Part shown: one piece after another, positions 51,397 through 60,730 of the stretch
Layout: the number at the start of each line of letters is the position of its first letter
Numbering within the stretch: position 1 is the stretch's first letter
Assembly: GCA_021806545.1 (NCBI GenBank)
Contig: JAJZXI010000001.1
Location: forward strand, 1 to 64,000
Length of the DNA: 64,000 nucleotides
DNA from: Actinomycetes bacterium
Lineage (GTDB): Bacteria > Actinomycetota > Acidimicrobiia > Acidimicrobiales > Acidimicrobiaceae
Direction: 5' to 3'
The notes under the pieces: generated by a model
Seen by the model: only the letters and a program-made list of their open reading frames with translations
Databases searched by the model: none
What the model was told of the DNA's origin: nothing
Program-made: the position numbers and the translations under genes

Positions 51397-53379
51397 CTAT
51401 AACTCCCCTTGTATCAGTCGAGCACTCGGGAAGACATCGATGACGTTGGCAACGACCGCATCGTCGCTAAAGCGTTCGGTTGGCTCGGCTTGGGTCGACT
51501 CGTCTTCGGCCACCATCGCCATCTCGTCAGGCTCGACAATAGCTGGCGAGCTGTCGTCGCTGGTCTCACTCTCGAGCATCAGGCGCACGCGGAGGCCGTC
51601 CCCATAGAGCGTGCGCAACGTCTTTGCAATCTCGTTGAGGTACGGCTCGAGCTTCTTACGCCGAGTTTCATGATCGAGTACGACCCCAATCTCGCCGGCA
51701 TCGACGACCACCAGCCGGGTATCGCGGATCCAGGCCCGAATGTTGCGTTGGTTGAGTGCGAGCAAGAAACGATCAAGCCACTCGGCCTGGATCACCGAAC
51801 GTAGGCGCTCCGTCGCTGCTCGGTCAAGCTCTTCGCCGCCAGGCGTTCGAGCAGAAGACTCTGCGCTCTTCTTGGCTGACCCCGGTCCACTATCGCCTTG
51901 TGGCGCAATCTGGTCCTGGGAGCGACCTGCTGCCACCTCCCCCTGTACCGGCGAGCGATGAGCAGGGCTCGCCGGGGACGCTGGCTCGTCGCTTGCGTCT
52001 GTCGTTGGCATCTGCGACGCGGGTGCCTCACCAGCAGTTGACAGCTCATCATGTGACCCGAGTGCTGGACTCGAAGGGGGTTCAGGGTTTGGGCTGAGCC
52101 GACGTGGGTCCGCCTGCGGTTGGGTTGGCGAGGGTACGGCTGGCTGTGAACGATCCGGGGACGCAGTCCCACCAGCCCCTATACCGGGTCGGCCGATCGC
52201 TCCTCGCAATCGTGCGAGATCCGCGCTGGCGGATCGAGCACCCGAGGACTCATCGCGGCTAGGCCGGGGTGGTTTGGGTGCACTCTCTTGCTCCGGTCCA
52301 CCAGCGCGAGCTGGCGACCCGCGGTGCAGGGACTCCTCGAGTCGGCGCACACGCTCCTCGAGGCTAGCCCCTTCGCTGATCTCCGCGATCAGCTGCACGA
52401 GCACAGCTTCGAGCACGACGCCTGGGTCTAGTGCATCGCGTACGCCGACGCTCAGGCGGCCCAACGTCTCCATGATGCGAGTTACCCGGGCCAAGGGGTA
52501 GTGTCCTCCTTGGCCACCCAGGCTGGCCAGGAACTGATCCTTCAAGCGCATCAACATCTCAGACACCACCCAGAGAGGGTCGTTTCCGGCTTGCAAGAGA
52601 TCCTCGATCGCCAGAACGGCCGCGCCGGCCTCCAACTCCAAGAGGTTCTCCACGGCACGCTCGATCGAGGCGTCGACCTCGGGGATCACCTGGCCAAGAG
52701 CGAGTACTTGCTCGAGTACCGAGAGCGTATCACGTGCAGAGCCACGCCCTCGACGCAGCACCCATTGGCGCGTCGAGGCACTGAGCTCCACGCCGGTCCT
52801 GCTGGCGATGTCATCGACCACCTCACCGGCCGTCGAGGCATCCAACAGATGGAACTCAAAGTGCTGGGTCCGTGAAACGACGGTCTGGAGGACCTTTTGC
52901 GGGTTAGTCGTTGCCAGAATGAATATGACGTGCGGTGGTGGTTCCTCGAGAGTCTTCAGCAAGGCGTTGGACGCAGCCGTCGAGAGCATATGAACCTCAT
53001 CGATGATGTAGACCTTCCAACGCCCTGTCCCTGCCGTTGCCACCGTCTGAATCAGCCAACGCATGGCGTCGACGCCGGAGTTGGAGGCGGCGTCGAGCTC
53101 CTCTACCTCACCTGAGGCACCCGACGCGATTGCGATACACGAATCACAGGTCAAACACGGCTCGCCGTCGACAAGGTTTTCGCAGTTCAACGCCTTGGCA
53201 AGAATGCGTGCGGTCGAGGTCTTGCCCGTCCCTCGTGGCCCTGAGAAGAGGTACGCGTGGCCGACGGTATCAGAGGCCACCGCGGCGCGCAGCGCCCGCG
53301 TCACATGATCCTGGCCAAGCACCTCGCAAAAGCGCTGAGGCCGAAACCTCCGATAGAGGGACTGATAGTTCGCGGACAC
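51397..53379 (-). CDS. dnaX: DNA polymerase III gamma/tau subunit
   Basis: A 660-residue clamp-loader ATPase. Walker A GPRGTGKTSTARILAKAL, zinc-binding CLTCDSCIAI with upstream Cys, Walker B IIDEVHMLS. Residues 350-520 form a long Pro/Ser/Ala/Glu linker, then a tau-like C-terminal region. I see no clear frameshift signal for a shorter gamma form. Confidence 0.95.
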   Translation of the reverse strand: MSANYQSLYRRFRPQRFCEVLGQDHVTRALRAAVASDTVGHAYLFSGPRGTGKTSTARILAKALNCENLVDGEPCLTCDSCIAIASGASGEVEELDAASNSGVDAMRWLIQTVATAGTGRWKVYIIDEVHMLSTAASNALLKTLEEPPPHVIFILATTNPQKVLQTVVSRTQHFEFHLLDASTAGEVVDDIASRTGVELSASTRQWVLRRGRGSARDTLSVLEQVLALGQVIPEVDASIERAVENLLELEAGAAVLAIEDLLQAGNDPLWVVSEMLMRLKDQFLASLGGQGGHYPLARVTRIMETLGRLSVGVRDALDPGVVLEAVLVQLIAEISEGASLEERVRRLEESLHRGSPARAGGPEQESAPKPPRPSRDESSGARSASADLARLRGAIGRPGIGAGGTASPDRSQPAVPSPTQPQADPRRLSPNPEPPSSPALGSHDELSTAGEAPASQMPTTDASDEPASPASPAHRSPVQGEVAAGRSQDQIAPQGDSGPGSAKKSAESSARTPGGEELDRAATERLRSVIQAEWLDRFLLALNQRNIRAWIRDTRLVVVDAGEIGVVLDHETRRKKLEPYLNEIAKTLRTLYGDGLRVRLMLESETSDDSSPAIVEPDEMAMVAEDESTQAEPTERFSDDAVVANVIDVFPSARLIQGEL

Positions 53380-53438
53380 AAGGCCATCCTAATCTGGCGC
53401 AGCCGGACGTGTACGAACGCCTGCGAAGAACAATCGTA

Positions 53439-53568
53439 GCCGTGTCCATCACGGAGATCAGGCGACCCACGGTACCCGGGATACCTTGCTGAGGGCTGCT
53501 GCCTTCCGGCCCTGACCCGGTTCACGAGGTCCCGCCACGTGGGGCCCGACCTCCGTGATGGACACGGC
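53439..53568 (-). ncRNA. ffs: bacterial signal recognition particle RNA
   Basis: On the minus strand the conserved domain IV core is present (GGTCAGGGCCGGAAGGCAGC within 53490-53520), closed by a perfect 18-bp helix formed by 53439-53456 and 53551-53568. The molecule is about 130 bases. It sits just upstream of dnaX on the same strand, a common bacterial arrangement. Exact ends are approximate. Confidence 0.92.
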
Positions 53569-53623
53569 CCTTGGAAACTATAAGCTAGTGTAGCACGCTC
53601 CGAGCCTGACGGCTCTGAGCCGT

Positions 53624-53708
53624 GGAGGGGTGCGAGAGCGGCCGAATCGGCGCGATTGGAAGTCGCGTGTGGGGCAACTCACCGTGGGTTCGAATCCCAC
53701 CTCCTCCG
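53624..53708 (+). tRNA. tRNA-Ser (anticodon GGA)
   Basis: An 85-base class II tRNA with a 7-bp acceptor (GGAGGGG/CTCCTCC), discriminator G, a long variable arm and the T arm GTGGG-TTCGAAT-CCCAC. The anticodon loop TTGGAAG between CGCGA and TCGCG gives GGA, reading UCC and UCU. Confidence 0.95.
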
Positions 53709-53716
53709 CGCCTACG

Positions 53717-53742
53717 CCAAGGGGCCGCCGATGGCCCCTTGG
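53717..53742. terminator. hairpin between tRNA-Ser and the aldo/keto reductase gene
   Basis: A perfect 10-bp stem (CCAAGGGGCC with GGCCCCTTGG) around a 6-base loop, nine bases after the tRNA. It probably ends the tRNA transcript and perhaps also the convergent reductase transcript, though no T run is seen. Confidence 0.6.
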
Positions 53743-53809
53743 CAACCACAACTTTGCACCGTCACCGGAACCAAGGCGTCCTCTTCTACACAGCTCCCGA
53801 TCACTTGGA

Positions 53810-54742
53810 CTACAGGATCGCACCAATGATCGCGCGCACCTCACTGACCTGCGCCGCCGTGAGGACGTGACGCTGCGTGTCAACGTTGCGCGCCACTTGA
53901 GCCCCCGAACTCGCGCCTGCGATCACTGAACTCACGCTCGGTTCGCCCAGAAGATATGCGAACGCAAGATCGAGCAGCTCCATGCCATGATCACCGGCAT
54001 AGCCCTCAAGTGCTTCGATGAGATCCCAAGCTGCGTGCTCCAGCTGCTCCGGTCGTGATGCCAACCTCGTTCCTTCGGGGGGTGTGTGTCCACGATGGAA
54101 CTTCCCAGTCAACAACCCCGAGGCCAAGGGGTAGAACGGCAGTATGCCAACTCCGAACTTGTGAGCCGCAGGGATCAGCTCCGCCTCGACAGAGCGCTCG
54201 AGCAACGAGTACTCGTTCTGAGCCGAAATGAACCGCGGTGCACCCGAAGAGCGCGCTGTGAACTCAGCCTCGACGAGTTGCCACCCCGCAAAATTCGATG
54301 AGCCGAGGTACCGGACCTTTCCTTGATGGACGGCGTCGCCCAGCGCCATCAGCGTCTCCTCGATGGGAGTCAACGGATCGGGCTGGTGTAGCTGGTATAG
54401 GTCGATGTGATCGGTCTTGAGCCTTCGCAATGAGGCCTCGAGCGCCCGCATCAGGTACCGTCGTGATCCTCGTGCGGTATCTCGATCACCCATATCCATG
54501 CCGAACTTGGTGGCAAGTACGATCTCATGGCGAAACGGCTTGATGACCTCGCCCATGATCTCTTCAGAGGCGCCACTGCCGCCATAGATATCCGCAGTAT
54601 CGAAAAGGGTAATGCCCGCCTCGTAGGCTGCAACGAGGACCTCCTTCGACGATTCGAAGTCCAGCCTCCTTCCGAAGTTATTACAGCCGAGCCCTACCTC
54701 AGACACCTGAAGTCCTGAATTACCTAGCTGACGAAATCTCAT
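53810..54742 (-). CDS. aldo/keto reductase
   Basis: A 310-residue NADPH-dependent TIM-barrel oxidoreductase. Motifs include GLGCNNFG, DTADIYGGSGASEEIMGE with the catalytic Asp/Tyr pair, ATKFGMDMG with Lys, and YQLHQPDPLTPIEET with His. The family reduces many carbonyl compounds; no specific substrate can be named. Confidence 0.92.
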   Translation of the reverse strand: MRFRQLGNSGLQVSEVGLGCNNFGRRLDFESSKEVLVAAYEAGITLFDTADIYGGSGASEEIMGEVIKPFRHEIVLATKFGMDMGDRDTARGSRRYLMRALEASLRRLKTDHIDLYQLHQPDPLTPIEETLMALGDAVHQGKVRYLGSSNFAGWQLVEAEFTARSSGAPRFISAQNEYSLLERSVEAELIPAAHKFGVGILPFYPLASGLLTGKFHRGHTPPEGTRLASRPEQLEHAAWDLIEALEGYAGDHGMELLDLAFAYLLGEPSVSSVIAGASSGAQVARNVDTQRHVLTAAQVSEVRAIIGAIL

Positions 54743-54762
54743 GGTATCTCCTGTCTACATCG

Positions 54763-55938
54763 TCAAACATTGCTCTCTGCACCGCGAAATCGAGCCATTA
54801 CCCGATCATGCAGCTCGCCAATCGGGATTCCAGTCTCACCACTAACCCTGCGAAGATCTTCAAACTCCGGCTTGGCCCCTGCCGAGGTTACCTTGACGGT
54901 CACGGCCCGATTTTCGACATAAACCTCCACAAAGCGAGGGATGAGTCGCTGGCGCTGTTGAAGCCGGAATCTGACTCCTGGGGTCGCTAATGCACGTTGG
55001 ACTTTTTCGACCATCCTATCGACATCAATAGGGTTCACCAGCACGGTGAGCAATACCCCGGGTCGCGACTTCTTACCCGTAGCCGGCACCAGATACGCAT
55101 CAAGTGCTCCCGCACTCAGACTCTCTTCGACAAAGGCTCCGAGAGCCTCACCGCTGACGTCGTCAAGGTACGTCTCGATCACACCCACCGACTCCACCGT
55201 CGCACGGGCAAACCCAACTCCCGCATCTGCTAGCACCATCACCTGGCATACGTTTGCCAATCCCGCGATGTCGCGCGCACCGGCTCCGTAACCCACGCCG
55301 TCGATGGTGCCTATCGCAGCAGCCTGTGGAAAGACCTGCGCCAGCGCCGCTAAAAGCGCTGCTCCCGTCGGCGTGACGCTCTCTGCTCCCGGTGTTGCCG
55401 TTATGGTGAGTCCTGCCCGGGCAAGCAACGATGCGACCGCAGGACCCGGCAGGGGGAGCTGGCCATGCGCCATGGGGAAGGCGCCAAAACGAACACCAAC
55501 AGGCATAATCGAGACGGCGTCAATACCAGCCACCGTACACAGATGCGCGACACCCACGAGGTCGGCAAGTGTATCGACCGAGGCGAGTTCATGGAGGTGG
55601 ATCCCACCCCCATGGACCTCCTCCTCCGATTCACCGAGCAGATCGAGCGCGCGCAAAGCGATCTCAGCCCCTTGTGATGCACCCATCAGCTCGGTTACCC
55701 ACCAGCGAAGCTCTTCGAGCGAGAGCACCGGTGCATCTCTCCCCAACTTCACCTCACAACGCAGCGCTCTCACCGAGGACCGTGTCACTTCGTGAAGATC
55801 GAGCGTACACCATCCTCGCACCGTCAGGGGTTCGAGCAAGCCTGCTAACGCAGTCGCCGAGCCCGTCGCGTGGGCAAGCCCCGCCATCAACATGTCACCG
55901 GCCACGCCATTGGCCGGGTTGACTACCAGGGTGCGCAC
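54763..55938 (-). CDS. larC: nickel-pincer cofactor biosynthesis protein LarC
   Basis: A 391-residue protein of the LarC family, the CTP-dependent nickel insertase completing the nickel-pincer nucleotide of lactate racemase and related LarA enzymes. VNPANGVAGDMLMAGL, FHHGG-like GGIHLHELASVDTLADLVG and ETYLDDVSGEALGAFVEE are typical. Here it is one intact frame; in Lactiplantibacillus it is split. It begins seven bases after larB. LarE and LarA are not in the window. Confidence 0.9.
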   Translation of the reverse strand: MRTLVVNPANGVAGDMLMAGLAHATGSATALAGLLEPLTVRGWCTLDLHEVTRSSVRALRCEVKLGRDAPVLSLEELRWWVTELMGASQGAEIALRALDLLGESEEEVHGGGIHLHELASVDTLADLVGVAHLCTVAGIDAVSIMPVGVRFGAFPMAHGQLPLPGPAVASLLARAGLTITATPGAESVTPTGAALLAALAQVFPQAAAIGTIDGVGYGAGARDIAGLANVCQVMVLADAGVGFARATVESVGVIETYLDDVSGEALGAFVEESLSAGALDAYLVPATGKKSRPGVLLTVLVNPIDVDRMVEKVQRALATPGVRFRLQQRQRLIPRFVEVYVENRAVTVKVTSAGAKPEFEDLRRVSGETGIPIGELHDRVMARFRGAESNV

Positions 55939-55944
55939 CGAGCG

Positions 55945-56637
55945 TTACCTCACACTCAAAATGCGAAGGGCGGCACACGCCGCACCGAAGCCGTTGTCGA
56001 TACCCATGACCATCAACCCTTGGGCGCACGAGGTCAGCATCGAGGCCATCGCCGTCTCGCCGCCGCGAGCTACTCCGTAACCAACCGAAGTTGGAACCCC
56101 GATCACCGGTTTGGAGACCATCGAGGCGACCACGGTCGCGAGCGCACCCTCGAAGCCAGCGAGCACGATAAAGATCTCCGCCTCGTGAGCCTCGTCCAGT
56201 GCCACCATCGTTCGTTCGATCGCCGAGACCCCGCAATCGAGAATAAGGTGCGAGTGAACCCCGAGTGCGGTGAGCACCGCACGCGCCTCGAGCGCCATCA
56301 CCCGGTCGGACGAGCCAGCTGCAAGAATAGCAACGTACTTAGTCGTCGTTTGATCGAGCGGGCGTGCGACCAAGGTCACATAGTCGCTGTTCTCCTCGAT
56401 GCCCGGGAAGGCCAGCCAAGGAGCTCGCGAAGCCACCAACTCCCATCGTGATGGGTCGAAACGGGTCACCAGGACAGGGCCAGAACCCTCGAGAGCAAAA
56501 TCAATCATCTCGACCAGCGCAGCATCGCTCTTACCGGCGGCGTAGATCGCCTCTGGCATCCCGATGCGCGCTCGGCGCCCAGCATCGAACCAACCCAGGT
56601 CACCACGACGCAGTCCATCTTTCGGAGTTTCTTGCAC
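55945..56637 (-). CDS. larB: nickel-pincer cofactor biosynthesis protein LarB
   Basis: A 230-residue PurE-like protein. In lactate racemase maturation LarB carboxylates and hydrolyses nicotinic acid adenine dinucleotide. The C-terminal PurE-like half has the segments GFEGALATVVASMV and PVIGVPTSVGYG; the N-terminal part starts with a conserved Gly/Asp-rich region. It forms an operon with larC. Confidence 0.9.
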   Translation of the reverse strand: MQETPKDGLRRGDLGWFDAGRRARIGMPEAIYAAGKSDAALVEMIDFALEGSGPVLVTRFDPSRWELVASRAPWLAFPGIEENSDYVTLVARPLDQTTTKYVAILAAGSSDRVMALEARAVLTALGVHSHLILDCGVSAIERTMVALDEAHEAEIFIVLAGFEGALATVVASMVSKPVIGVPTSVGYGVARGGETAMASMLTSCAQGLMVMGIDNGFGAACAALRILSVR

Positions 56638-56681
56638 AATTGGAGCCTACCGGGCAAGACGATGTCCGCTAGTCTCCTCTT

Positions 56682-57614
56682 ATGGAAGAACTGACCCCCA
56701 TGCGTATCTCCTATCTTGGTCCTGCGGGAACCTTTACCGAGGAGGCGCTCATCGAGTTCATGGGGGCCAGGCAGTACGAGGGTGTCGCTCAGCCAACCAT
56801 CGAAGATGTGCTTGCCGATATCGCTATCGGAAATTCGGACTATGGATTTGTACCCATCGAAAACTCAATCGAAGGAACCGTCACCCCAACGCTTGACGCG
56901 CTGATCTTCCGCTTTCGACTACAGATCTACGCAGAGTTCATCCTCCCTGTCCGCCAGCAATTGATTGCCACCCCAGGTGCACGCCTCGACGATATCGAAT
57001 CGGTCTACTCGTATGCCCACGCACTGGCACAGGTGGGTCGATTTCTCCGAGACCGACTTCCAAAGGCCAAGCTCCATCACACCGACTCGACCGCCGAGGC
57101 GGTACGACTGATTGCTGAGGCGAGAGCTACCTCGATGGCGGCGATCGGTCCCAGGCGAGCCGCCCAACTGTACGGGCTTGACGTGCTGATTGCCGATATC
57201 GACGACCACGCAGCTAACTCGACTCGCTTCCTGCTCCTCAACAACGATCGAATACCCGCGCCGACGGGTAGGGACAAGACGAGTCTCGTATGCTTTCAGG
57301 TCGAGGACCGACCCGGCTCACTCCTGTCGATCTTGGCCGAGATCGCCTCCCGGGGCATCAACCTCACCAAGTTGGAGTCGCGACCTACCAAAACCGGCAT
57401 CGGCATCTACTGCTTTGCCATCGATCTCGGAGGTCATATTGCGGACCGTCCCGTCCAAGACGTGATCAGCGGTCTGAATCGTCATCTTGGCCATGTCAAG
57501 TTCCTGGGTTCGTATCCGGCCTTTGCCGACGCGCCACGACCGTCCCAGTCGACACCAAGAGCCGACCCATTGGTCGAGGAACTCCTCGGTCAGATCGAGC
57601 CTGCAAACTCGTAG
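56682..57614 (+). CDS. pheA: prephenate dehydratase
   Basis: A 310-residue enzyme converting prephenate to phenylpyruvate in phenylalanine synthesis. The dehydratase domain has YLGPAGTFTEEA, PIENSIEGTV and HTDSTAEAVRL; the C-terminal ACT domain has the Phe-binding LTKLESRPTK. The ATG at 56682 or at 56700 could be the start. No chorismate mutase domain is fused. Confidence 0.95.
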   Translation: MEELTPMRISYLGPAGTFTEEALIEFMGARQYEGVAQPTIEDVLADIAIGNSDYGFVPIENSIEGTVTPTLDALIFRFRLQIYAEFILPVRQQLIATPGARLDDIESVYSYAHALAQVGRFLRDRLPKAKLHHTDSTAEAVRLIAEARATSMAAIGPRRAAQLYGLDVLIADIDDHAANSTRFLLLNNDRIPAPTGRDKTSLVCFQVEDRPGSLLSILAEIASRGINLTKLESRPTKTGIGIYCFAIDLGGHIADRPVQDVISGLNRHLGHVKFLGSYPAFADAPRPSQSTPRADPLVEELLGQIEPANS

Positions 57615-57662
57615 CGCATGAGCCCCATCCCATAGCGCAAGCCCTAGGATGTTTTCGCACGC

Positions 57663-57746
57663 GGAGGGATGGCAGAGCGGACGAATGCGAAGCACTTGAA
57701 ATGCTTTGGGCCAAAAGCCCCGTGGGTTCGAATCCTACTCCCTCCG
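57663..57746 (+). tRNA. tRNA-Ser (anticodon TGA)
   Basis: An 84-base class II tRNA: acceptor GGAGGGA/TCCCTCC, discriminator G, long variable arm, T arm GTGGG-TTCGAAT-CCTAC. Anticodon loop CTTGAAA between AAGCA and TGCTT gives TGA, reading UCA and other UCN codons. Confidence 0.95.
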
Positions 57747-57794
57747 CCATCGTGCCAAGGCTGCGGCACGTCAGCACTCGTTGAGCAAAAAATG

Positions 57795-57830
57795 CGTTGG
57801 GCTATGCAGGAACAACTGCATAGCCCAACG
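57795..57830 (-). terminator. intrinsic terminator of the sedolisin gene
   Basis: A perfect 15-bp stem (CGTTGGGCTATGCAG with its complement) around a 6-base loop; on the minus strand it is followed by CATTTTTTG. It lies 19 bases after the protease stop. It may also help end the tRNA-Ser transcript from the other side. Confidence 0.88.
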
Positions 57831-57849
57831 TCACTCAAGATCCTTCCTG

Positions 57850-59976
57850 CTATGGAGTGACGGACGCAAAGTCGGCCAGCAACTTGGAAAGGTTTGCGTA
57901 TCCGAGTCCAGATCCCGGGTTGTAGATCGCTCCAGGTGTGCCGGTGTAATAATCGTTCGTGTTCATGAACTCACCGGTGATTGACAGCGGTGAGTTGTTG
58001 TTCGAACCTGAGTAATAGCTGGAGCCATAGACCGTGTTCGAATCCAGCGGATGGAACGGTGAGTTCGTCGACTTCGCGAACGCATAGATGTTCGGGTTCC
58101 AGAACCCAATCCGGTGCCCCAGCGCACTCTCGTAGTCAGCAGTCACACCATTGAGTTGTGGTCCAATAAAGCTCGTCCCACCGAAGTCAACGTAGTCCGA
58201 ACCGAACACCGACTTGAACTGAGGGTCGTAGGTGATATATCCGGTCTGGGGATCCGCATTAAAGGCTACATCTGGCGTCGCACGATAGAAGCTATTGCTC
58301 CCTGTGCTCAATGTTGGTGCAGGATTCAACGTAAAACTCGTCGGCAAGACGAGGCTGGTTGGAGCTATCGCCTGATACTTCGTTGGGTTGATGAACTCAT
58401 AGTCCGAGTAGTTCGTTACGCCCGCCACGCTTTGCTGATAGGCGCTCCGTTTGAACAGAACGCTGTAGCCACCGCCAGAGCCAACGATCAGATCTCCGGC
58501 TGCAGCACTTTCACTTGAGAGACCAAGCGCCTGATACATTGGCCACAGGTAATCCCAGCCCCAGGTCAACTGCTTGGGAATCGTGACCTCCTCGTAGCCG
58601 GTCGTCGCGGTGGTGCCCGATGACGATGTCGTGGTGATCGGGTAGACCTGGCTCCCAGGGAGAGTCGTTCCCCCAACCGATGTCACGTAGGGCGAGTCCT
58701 CCGGGCTGTCGACCCCCAGATTATACGTTCCGATATCACCCGTTGGATCATAGGCACCCTGGTCCCCCGAGGCAACGAAGGTTGACTGGCCCTGCGCGGC
58801 TGACTCAAGGAACGCTTGGTTGAAGGCTGCAGCGTAGCCCGGGGACTCTTGGGCAGCTAACACGGAGTACTGGATAGCCGTCTCCGACTCACCCCAGCTA
58901 GCCGACAGCGAACCGGCGATATTCTGGCTGGCTCCTGCGTAGAAAGCGTCAACGAAGCCGTAATCGGTATTTGGCGCCTGATAGACAACAATGCGAGCTC
59001 GCGGTGCAATCGTCCCAGACTGCTCGACATCGATCGTCGTCTCGTCAGATCCACTGTTGAGACTCACACGCCCCGCCCCACCATCGATGTTGACCAACGT
59101 CAGCCGATTTTGCATGACGGGAATGTGGGCTACGTTCCTCCAGAAGTAGGCAGGAACGCTCGGATTGACGCTGGCTAGCGTCACAATACCCATCGTCTGC
59201 CCCTGGCCCTGGGAGCCAGCGTTGAGTACCGATGTGAGGTGATAGTCCTTCTCAAAGGCCTGGGGCAACTGCGCGGTCGGGGCGGTTCCCGTCGGAATCG
59301 TAGCACCGGTGGCCGTGACCGTTCCTGGCGATGCCTGTGCCTTGCCCGGAACCGACAACGACTCATAGGGCGCATAGTTGGTGAGACCGAGGACCGCTTC
59401 AATATTGCCTGCCAAGTCCGCAGGGAGCTGCGGGTTTGTCCGCGCCGCGAAGACATTCTGCACCGTTGCAGATGCGCCAGGCAGTTTCGCGCTTGCAGGA
59501 GAAGCCGGCACCTGATAGTTGTCGAAGAGCACCGAAAGCGCGTTCTGGTACTGCGCAGCGGTCCCCTGGGACGTGACATCGAGCATGTCCGCCATGACCT
59601 GTGCATGGATCCCAAATGACCCCAAGTAGGCGATCAGTGCACCGACGTACTGAGGTGTCTGGCCGTACTGTTGGGCGAACTGCATCGGCGTCAGGTACGG
59701 ACCGGTCCAACCCGCGTCAACCTTGTGAGCAAGGGCCGCAATATCGCGGCCTTTGAGGATGAACGAGACCCGCATTCGGGTCGACCCAGCCGTTTTTCCC
59801 GTCGGCTTTGATTTGGCTGCTATCGCCGGTGCCAATCCACCAGGCACCGTCACCCTTGGTGCCGGAGCCTGAGCGGCGGTCAAGGACGCAGCAGGTGACG
59901 CCATCGCCATCGTCGCGAGACCAAGTACTCCGGCCGCCCCAAAAACAATACTATGGCGCATAAACCTCTTTTTCAA
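57850..59976 (-). CDS. secreted sedolisin (S53) serine-carboxyl peptidase
   Basis: An acid-active endopeptidase with a signal peptide, an activation propeptide (about residues 60-220, pro-kumamolisin type) and the S53 catalytic domain. Glu and Asp of the triad are in SGSDETTIDVEQSG, the Ser in FGGTSFIGPQ, the oxyanion Asp region in FVASGDQGAYDP, and the calcium loop in NPGSGLGYANL. I prefer a TTG start at 59976, which has GAGGGGG upstream and gives KKRFMRHSIVFGAAGVLG, a proper signal sequence; ATG at 60006 is the alternative. S53 enzymes work at low pH, which suits an acidophile feeding on external protein. Confidence 0.92.
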   Translation of the reverse strand: MKKRFMRHSIVFGAAGVLGLATMAMASPAASLTAAQAPAPRVTVPGGLAPAIAAKSKPTGKTAGSTRMRVSFILKGRDIAALAHKVDAGWTGPYLTPMQFAQQYGQTPQYVGALIAYLGSFGIHAQVMADMLDVTSQGTAAQYQNALSVLFDNYQVPASPASAKLPGASATVQNVFAARTNPQLPADLAGNIEAVLGLTNYAPYESLSVPGKAQASPGTVTATGATIPTGTAPTAQLPQAFEKDYHLTSVLNAGSQGQGQTMGIVTLASVNPSVPAYFWRNVAHIPVMQNRLTLVNIDGGAGRVSLNSGSDETTIDVEQSGTIAPRARIVVYQAPNTDYGFVDAFYAGASQNIAGSLSASWGESETAIQYSVLAAQESPGYAAAFNQAFLESAAQGQSTFVASGDQGAYDPTGDIGTYNLGVDSPEDSPYVTSVGGTTLPGSQVYPITTTSSSGTTATTGYEEVTIPKQLTWGWDYLWPMYQALGLSSESAAAGDLIVGSGGGYSVLFKRSAYQQSVAGVTNYSDYEFINPTKYQAIAPTSLVLPTSFTLNPAPTLSTGSNSFYRATPDVAFNADPQTGYITYDPQFKSVFGSDYVDFGGTSFIGPQLNGVTADYESALGHRIGFWNPNIYAFAKSTNSPFHPLDSNTVYGSSYYSGSNNNSPLSITGEFMNTNDYYTGTPGAIYNPGSGLGYANLSKLLADFASVTP

Positions 59977-60021
59977 CTGAACCCCCTCATGCGGTAGTTT
60001 ACGACTCATGATCGCGACCAA

Positions 60022-60730
60022 GCTAGCGCCACAACGCTGACGCTCACCTCACTATAGCAAAGTGCCAAATTATTTGTCGGCGGAAATATGAAAACTCGCA
60101 ATTTTCCTTGCTGATTCTCCAGCAGTGGCTGATGAGGCCGGTCATCCACAACTATGGCCTCCAGCGCCGGAGAGCGCCATTCCCGTGGCGGCGTGTTGAC
60201 AGGTTCGGCACCACAGCGGCCCTTACCACAGTCCGGCACCGTTCACCGGCCGTTATCCTGTGGGCGGGATAGTTCGTTATCCCTGATGCATCATGAGACA
60301 CAGCAGCAAAAACTCAGCAGGTCGACAGTCTCATCCGTTGGGCACAGCGACAATACCTTTATCGGAACACCAACAGCCTCAAGGGGTCGCCAGGTCACAG
60401 GCGAGGCTCGACCACCACGATCACTGCATCGGGCTCGAACGACTCCCACACAATAACGTTTGTCGCGAACTCTGGTGCTGCCCAGCCACCCCGCTCGAGG
60501 TCAGTCTCCGCCCACTGATCTGGAACCCGCAGGGCCAGGGGTAGCGCGAATGTGGTAGAGATACCCGGTTCCCACAAAATCCGTATCACGCCAAGCAGCA
60601 GACAACCGCGCGCGACTTAAGCAGTCGAGGGAGTTTGAGTTCCCGTGTATTGCCAGGAGACCTCCACCTCTACCGGAGGTACCGTCTGGAATGTTTTCGG
60701 TGCACCGCCCGTACCGGCTCTCCGAAGAGG
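60022..60730. other. intergenic stretch between the sigma-like gene and the sedolisin gene
   Basis: No gene is supported. Its low-coordinate end holds the candidate protease promoter. The rest shows only overlapping open frames of unlikely composition. Confidence 0.45.
60051..60080 (-). promoter_or_regulatory. candidate promoter of the sedolisin gene
   Basis: On the minus strand CCGACA (60080-60075) is followed after 18 bases by TATAGT (60056-60051), five of six matches to the -10 consensus. It lies about 45 bases ahead of the ATG and 75 ahead of the preferred TTG start. Confidence 0.5.

Noticed and set aside
53810-53870. Plus-strand frames running through tRNA-Ser into the reductase gene
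   Set aside because: They are shadows of the tRNA and of the reductase on the other strand.
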